From NCBI GenBank assembly GCA_019454045.1, contig SKCR01001882.1:1-64000 (forward strand): a stretch of DNA of 64,000 nt, in the 5' to 3' direction. Shown here in pieces: positions 57,967-64,000 of this stretch; positions within the stretch are counted from its first letter, which is position 1, and the number at the start of each line of letters is the position of its first letter. A model generated the notes under the pieces. The model had not been told where the DNA came from, searched no databases, and saw only the letters and a list, made by a program, of their open reading frames with translations. The position numbers and the translations under genes were made by a program. The stretch is from Zanthoxylum bungeanum. Taxonomy: Eukaryota > Streptophyta > Magnoliopsida > Sapindales > Rutaceae.

Positions 57967-59121
57967 TGTAAGGATATTTCCGGAGAATTGGGTAGGCATG
58001 GCGCTTTGCTAGAAGCCAACCTTGTCTTGTAAATCGGTATAAACGTAGTACGAGGTACTTACGTGTTCGGATAGTCCGACAACCGAATTTACTGCCAACA
58101 TATCCGGGGATCTCATAGGTCGCTTCCCAAAGATTCATCGATGACGTATGACTCGCACTTTAATTAATCTGGGATTAATAAGATGAGAGAGAAAATTAAT
58201 CTGGGATTAATTGCGGAGATATTTTATCTGGGATAAAATATCAATAAAAGAGAGAACGATTAATTTGGAATTAATCGATAAAATAATATATTCGATATAT
58301 TAAAAGAAATTGGATTTCGACTCGGAATTGAAATTAGATTTGAATTCGGGCGAACGAGTTAATTTAGAATTAATTTGTTAGCGACGTGAATAGTGACTTC
58401 GCAAGGCGTAATCATTTAATTGCGTCGCAACGGAAAATTTGTTAATTTGGAATTAGCGAACCCGAGCCCGGGATTATTTGCGAGTGCATTCGCATTTCGA
58501 ATTCGAGTGCGGCACGCAAGTCAAATCAAGCGTCAAATCATTAGTCGTATCGAGCGTCAAATCACTTGTCACTTTGAGTGATGTGACTTGACAACTTGAT
58601 TGATTGATGGATTGAAGTGAGTTGATGGAAAGCATTTAATGCTTGACTTTTTGGAAAAGAAATGGTATATGTTTATTTTTTTTTTTTGAAAACAAAATGA
58701 ATTACACATTTTTCATCATCTCTATTCTCTCTTCTCCCTCTCATTTTACACGCCCAAGGGGCTGTTCTTCACTGTGAAATTCTGGGCAAAACCGAGCAGT
58801 GAATGGGAAGCAAAAGTGTGGATTTTTGTGAAAAAATCAAGAGAGCTAGCACTCCGAGAGACATGCGAAGGTGATAGGGAATTCCACCCATGAGCCGGGA
58901 ATCGTTTGACGAAGCTTGGAGCTCAAAATTTGAAGATGAAGCCGAATCATGGAGGCCAAAATTCAACCACTGCCGAGCAGTTCACTGTGAGCAGAAAAGA
59001 AATTTTTGTTGCCTCCCGCGTCGCTCAACCGCTCGATGTGAGTATTCCGCAACTTCGTCGTTGTTATTCGCACATGTTTTCTTGCTTTTGATTCGATCCT
59101 AGGGACCGTAGAACTCCAACA
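57967..59121 (+). repeat. Angela-type LTR fragment, 3' part, 1155 bp
   Basis: Matches the last 1.16 kb of the solo LTR (12441-13601). Its end, GGACCGTAGAACTCCAACA, is closest to the Cop5 LTR. The hairpin ladder is present at about 58162-58460. The 5' part is missing at the junction with Cop6. The sequence after 59121 is Cop5 gag, not a primer site, so it is a leftover of a separate insertion. Confidence 0.88.
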
Positions 59122-59560
59122 AAATTTAGGCAGACATTTTGGGATATGTCATTTATCTTCCCAGAAGATTATAATGACTTTTCCTTTGCCCTTTTTTACA
59201 TCCCAGAAGCCTTTGGCCAAGACTTGCCCTTCTAGAATATCGAAGTAAGGTGCGCCTTGCGCTTCTCGCCTTATTCCAAACTTTGGCTTTAACTCCTTGA
59301 GTATAGCCATTAACTCTCCAAGAGTTTACTATTGAAATTTAATACTTCTAAGATCTAAAGATAGATCTATTAAGATCCTTCAATTTCAATATCATACTAT
59401 AAGGATCTAATCCTTAGTTCTGATTAAGAAATTAAGGAATCTATTCGGCAAGCTTATTGGATTAAGCACTAAAGTTATCATCACATGAATCTTCCAAATA
59501 TCATGCTCCACTATTTGCTTAACTCCGGGCTTAGGCCTAATATGTTATTTTATCAAATAA
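59122..59560 (-). pseudogene. Cop5 gag remnant
   Basis: Similar in order to Cop4 38235-38520 and to Cop3 gag 26150-26760 on the minus strand. Words equal to the KATGG/HFAST region, the LLKG region and the N-terminal PLGPKP region can be traced, all frameshifted. About 1 kb that should lie between this and 48559 (integrase, protease, start of gag end) is missing. Confidence 0.75.
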
Positions 59561-62031
59561 AGTAACTTATTAGTTTCCAGGATCATCCTGAAATTTATTC
59601 CCAATTTGAAAATTAAAGTCGTTTAAAACATTTTTCACCCAGGATTATGTTTTAAACACTAATCTTTCGTGTTTTAAACACTAATCTTTCAATTATCTTG
59701 ATTTTAATAGTCCAACTATTTAATCAACGATTTTAGGTACTATTTATTATAATGATTACTAGAGTCTAACTATATAATCAACTATAATTTAATTGGTTAA
59801 TTCAAATATATAGATTACTATAATCCAATTATATAATCAACTATAATGAAATAGTTTAAATACAGTCCAACTGTTTATTTAAAACAACGATTAAATATTA
59901 GTCCAACTAATAAATAATTTATTTGACGAAATATTTGTGATGAGCGCGTATGGCAAGTTACTAAACGAATATTGCAAATTTAATACTTGCCTCCCACTAT
60001 TTTTCGGCGAGCCTCTAACCCTCTATTGAGTACTCGGGAAACCTTATTTCCTAGTGGGCTAGGATCCCGTTAAATAGCACACAATCTTGACTTTGGCCAA
60101 CAAATTGTATGATAATTAACTAGGTAGATCTCTAAGATCAATTGGATCCCATCCAATTCCTAGATCCAGTAGGGGGACGTCCAAGTCCGAAACATATATC
60201 TTATATATGCCAATATATCCAATATATTGCCTAATCTTTTTCCTCTGAATCAACTAAGCCTTGGCTTTGGCACAACAAACTTAGTGATCCCAGTTAAGCG
60301 TGACCCATTGACCTTTGAAAGCTTCGTAATCAATGTCGATGGACAAGAAGTGGTCTTGACTTTGGCCAACAAACCACAACTTGGACAAGACACTGATATG
60401 GAACAAAGCTCTCATGATTCAAACACATCCTCGACGGACAAAGGCCTTGACTTTGGCCAACAAACCAATGCCAGTCTCGGATCTTGAGTAAGAATCACTC
60501 AATGGAAGGAAAAACGTTTAATATTTTGTGAGGGTTTTTCGCGTGCAAATTGGCAACCAATTTATTATCTTTGTTAAGGTCTCAACATCATACACCCTTA
60601 AACATGCATTCTAAACACATAATAAGGCGCGTAAATAAATAATAATGATATGCAGATGGATACTCAACACTTTGTTCCTAGAACAAATCTCTCCATTTCC
60701 TCTCTCCCGCTTGCACAAGTATTACTTCTACCTGTTACATAACACTTCTAAAGAAACCTCATTGACATTGAGGGGAATAGGTGAGAAGAGAAATACAAAG
60801 AGTAAGGAGGTAATAGGCTGGACACGCAGGTCCAATTAATAAATTCTAAATTTATTACAACAATTTCCAAAATTGCCCCACCCATCTAATATCCATCTGA
60901 TATACATTATTCATGCACCGCAACCATGTATTCACATAAGCATGTTATCAATCAATCTAATCAAATTAATTAATCTGATAATTAATGATCATCCAATTTT
61001 CAAACAACGATTTGATTTTGCACGAGTCCGACTCGTTTTGCGAATAAGTACTCAAACTACGAATTCTTGAATTAAATTAAACTACAACATTAAATCCAAT
61101 TCAATTTGTATTTAATACTAATTCACTATTTAATTCCAAATTAAATATTACACTTTATTAACGAACCTTTACGACTTAAATTCCAAATTTAATCATAACG
61201 GGTCTCAAAGCCCGAATAACATCCAATGTTAATTTAATTAAAGTCCAATGGGCTTTCAATTAATTTCTTAAGGCGTGGACTTTTGGTCAACTTGGGTCAA
61301 ACCCAATAACCAAAGCCCAATCAAGGAATAACCCCATAAGCCTAGAAATCAATTTATGCCCATTAGGCCCAATTAATATATATATAAAGGTCCATTAGTC
61401 ATAATTGGACTTTATAAATATGGTTTTGGGCCCAATTGGATCCAACCAATTTGCCTAAACCAATCTTGGTACAACCAAGCCCAATTAGCCCAATTACAAC
61501 TTTTAAGCCCAATTTCCAAAATTAGCCCAATTAATTAAATTACAAAAATTTCAAATTTCATATTTAATTAATCTAAAGTGTATTGCAATAATTAATTACC
61601 CAAATCAATATTTCCAAAACACAAATTTGTACAATTAATTATGCTCGTTTACAACAATTAGTGTCCAACATATTTTAACAAAAATCAAACCCATTTTCAT
61701 GCTCATAAGTCTCGGCTTTGTGGGGATTTTTATGTCCGATTCGAATTCAATCTAATTAAATCCAATTCAACATTAAATCAACATTCCCAATTGATTTCAA
61801 GTCATCCAATGAATCAAAAATTAAAAATTCCAAGACATTAGAGCAAGCTTCATATTCGGCCAAGCCAATATTTTTGGGCAAAATTGTTCCAAACAATATT
61901 TCATGAAATTGATCCAATCAAAATTCAATTAACCATCATTTAAGCATACTTAATCAAACAATTTAACCAAATCATGCTCAAAATTAATTTACCCAATTTT
62001 AACCCTAAATCAAGTTTCATGCTTTTAACTC
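59561..62031 (-). other. Cop5 untranslated leader with 16-mer and hairpin array
   Basis: The 16-mer at 59989-60004 and hairpins at 60081-60108, 60253-60285, 60350-60377 and 60443-60466, as in Cop4. The ORF 60227-60487 runs through the hairpins on the antisense strand and is not a gene. Confidence 0.82.
60081..60466 (-). other. Four-hairpin array with UUGGCCAA loops (Cop5 leader)
   Basis: Stems: ACAAT/ATTGT, ACTAAG/CTTAGT, GTGGT/ACCAC and GG/CC, with TTG/CAA and TTGGCCAA-type loops. The second stem differs from Cop4 by a paired A-T for G-C exchange. Confidence 0.8.
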
Positions 62032-62043
62032 GCTCTGATACCA
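62032..62043 (-). other. Cop5 primer-binding site
   Basis: The minus strand reads TGGTATCAGAGC, one base from the LTR start at 62045. Confidence 0.93.
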
Positions 62044-62044
62044 T

Positions 62045-64000
62045 TGTTGGAGAAAATCTACGGTCCCGAGGATCGATTATCAAGCAAGAAACATAAGTCC
62101 GAATACACGAAGAAGTTGCGGAATACTTACATCGAGCGGTTGAGCGATGCGACGAAGAACAAAACTTCAAGCTTTTCATTCCTAGAGCTCACTGCAGTCC
62201 ATTGTTTTGGCTCTCCAAGATTCGGCCATGAATCAACCTCCAAGCTCCAAGCTTTCGTGATTTGATTCCAAGCTCACATGTGTGGTTCCCTATCACATTC
62301 GCAAGACACTTTTTGTGTGCTAGCACTTAGTGATTTTACCGTAAAATCAGCATATTGCTTCTCCTTCCATTCACGGCAGAAAACCAGAAAACAGAAGAGG
62401 ATGCAGCCCCTTTGGGCGAGAGAGAGAGGAGAGAATATGTTGGTTGTTGGCAAAAAGTGTAACTAATACACTTATGAATTTCCAAAATTCATTTTCCTTA
62501 TTTTTGCTTTCCAAAAGTCAAGCCATTAAAGGCTTTCAACCACCACATCAATTATTCACATCAATCAAGTGACAAGTTGTCACATCAATTGATTGACTAG
62601 TGATTTGACGCTTGATGTGACTTACGGGCCGCACTCGAATTCGAAATGCGAATGCGCTCGCAAACACTCCCGAGCTCGGGTTCGATAATTCCAAATTAAC
62701 GAATTTTCCGTTGCGACGTAATTAAATGATTATGCCTAGCGAAATCACTATTCACGTCGCTAACGAATTAATTCTAAATTAACTCGTTCGCCCGAATTAA
62801 AATCTAATTTCAATTCCGCGTCGAAATCCAATTTCATATAATATATCGAATATATTATTTTATCGATTAATTCCAAATTAATCGCATTCTCTCTTTAATT
62901 AATATTTTATCCCAGATAAAATATCTCTGTAATTAATCCCAGATTAATTTTCTCTCTCATCTAATTAATCCCAGATTAATAAAGTGCGAGTCATACGTCA
63001 TCGGTGAATCTTCGGGAAGCGACCCATGAGATCCTCGGGTATGTTGGCAGTAAATCCGGTCGTCGGACTATCCGAACACGTAAGTACCCAGTACTACGTT
63101 TGTACCGATTTACATGACATGGTTGGCTTCTAGCAAAGCATCATGCCAACCAAATTCTCCAGAAATATCCTTACAGGAATATGTGATCTATATCAGGCGT
63201 ATTATACGTAGTATTGCGTATTTCGATCCAGTATCGGATGTCACATGCTAGGCATGGGGCTGGAATTGTGTCTGCCCCGTACGAAGCACATATCGGATCT
63301 CTGGTAACTAGTCTATATAATCAGATAAACATGAACTAGTCATAATATCCCGATAGCTGCAGCATTTAAGAGAACCAGTCCCGTATCCTACGTGACCATC
63401 ATCTCCACTATGACTGGAGTGATACTTCCGTCTTGACATCACACCCAACACACTACGATTCTCAATATACCCAGCAGAGGCGTACGCAGAACCTGTTAAA
63501 GCCCTGGACGACCTAAAACCAAAGCATATTGATTGTCGCAAGTATTAGCGGTACAAGTCTCAGGTTAAGACCAAATACACCTACCCTGATTTCGGACTTC
63601 CATAGACACATAGTCATACTACCAATGGAATTCCGAGGGGTCTATCCAGAGCGAAGCTGTTTTTCGTACCATCAGTAAAACACAACCTCCTATTACACTT
63701 GCATGAGTATCCTATACCCAAATATATGAGAACTATGACGTTATGTCCTCACAACGCGCACAAGTGTAATACTAGTCTTTTCCGCATTATCGATATCCAA
63801 TCTCGATAATACTCTGACTAGGGATATTTAATGATTAAACCTTTGTGGATTGATACTGTCTCATATCATCTCAATCCAGGAACTAATCATAAGGACCTTT
63901 CATCATTTATATATCTTGGTGATCTAATCACAAATGATAAGAGAGCAATCTCCTCTGTCACATAGTTAATTTATACAACAACACCATGATCTGTACAAAT
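62045..64000 (-). repeat. Cop5 5' LTR, runs off the window
   Basis: Plus-strand TGTTGGAGAAAATC onward; the first 1.53 kb matches 46280-47803. The hairpin ladder is at about 62690-62980. The remaining part resembles the outer third of the other Angela-type LTRs; the end at ...CCAACA is outside. Confidence 0.92.

Larger units (their letters stand above)
14964..64000 (-). mobile_element. Cop1: outermost Ty1/Copia element, minus strand, right end outside window
   Basis: The 3' LTR is at 14964-16924. The coding region reads on the minus strand from gag (45395) through protease and integrase to reverse transcriptase and RNase H (16939), interrupted by Cop2 and Cop4. The leader at 45396-46279 is interrupted by Cop5, which runs off the window, so the 5' LTR is not visible. 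Removing Cop2 and Cop4 with one duplication each restores the pol frame. Several stops and an RNase H active-site change show it is defective. Its LTR and leader differ from the Angela-type elements, so it is a separate Copia family. Confidence 0.88.
46280..64000 (-). mobile_element. Cop5: Angela-type Copia element, minus strand, rearranged, right end outside window
   Basis: The left LTR is truncated (46280-47803). A short reverse transcriptase-to-integrase remnant (47804-48559) follows, then Cop6 with an LTR fragment (48560-59121), a gag remnant (59122-59560), leader, primer site and the right LTR from 62045 to the window end. It is the same lineage as Cop4, from shared pol lesions and leader layout. 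Confidence 0.88.

Noticed and set aside
60227..60487. 86-codon plus-strand ORF with repeated LTLANK-like words
   Set aside because: It is antisense to the Cop5 leader hairpin array; the peptide repeats reflect the TTTGGCCAACAA repeats.

Overview
This window is intergenic heterochromatin of a flowering plant. It is AT-rich and almost wholly built from LTR retrotransposons nested inside one another. I found no intact host gene, rRNA, tRNA gene or CRISPR array. The plant assignment rests on a chromodomain Ty3/Gypsy element, several long-LTR Ty1/Copia elements of the Angela/BARE-like type, a PIF/Harbinger transposase relic with a plant-type short intron, and a hAT-type non-autonomous element. The species cannot be named from the sequence.

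Layout. 1-1635: probable right end of a Tat/Ogre-like Gypsy LTR with internal tandem repeats. 1636-7166: low-copy-looking DNA holding a hAT-like element (2935-3484), a solo LTR (4756-5592) and a PIF/Harbinger transposase pseudogene (6250-6790). 7167-13651: a dead chromovirus (called Gyp1), minus strand, with a 2.0-kb Copia solo LTR (11588-13601) inside its 5' LTR. 13652-14963: unassigned DNA with a 20-bp tandem array. From 14964 past the window end: one old minus-strand Copia element (Cop1) into which everything else has inserted.

Nesting inside Cop1. Cop2 (plus strand, 18662-32899, target duplication GTTAT) sits in Cop1 pol and itself holds Cop3 (minus strand, 21016-31033, duplication AATTG). 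Cop4 (minus strand, 33290-43526, duplication ATAAT) sits in the Cop1 integrase region. Cop5 (minus strand, 46280 to beyond 64000) sits in the Cop1 leader and holds Cop6 (plus strand, 48560-57966) fused to an LTR fragment (57967-59121). Removing Cop2 or Cop4 with one duplication copy restores the Cop1 reading frame across the junction, which confirms the order of events.

How the parts relate. Cop3 carries recognisable gag, protease, integrase, reverse transcriptase and RNase H but is broken by point mutations. Cop4 and Cop5 share the same pol frameshift, yet the two LTRs of Cop4 are about 99% identical. They therefore look like a non-autonomous lineage moved by enzymes from relatives. The strongest undescribed-looking signals are RNA-level: (1) a set of four hairpins with a palindromic UUGGCCAA apical loop in the untranslated leaders of Cop3, Cop4 and Cop5 (two remain in Cop2), with stems that co-vary between copies; (2) a ladder of nine consecutive perfect or near-perfect hairpins, mostly with 3-nt loops, in the Angela-type LTRs; (3) a 16-nt motif identical in the leaders of Cop3, Cop4, Cop5 and the otherwise dissimilar Cop6.
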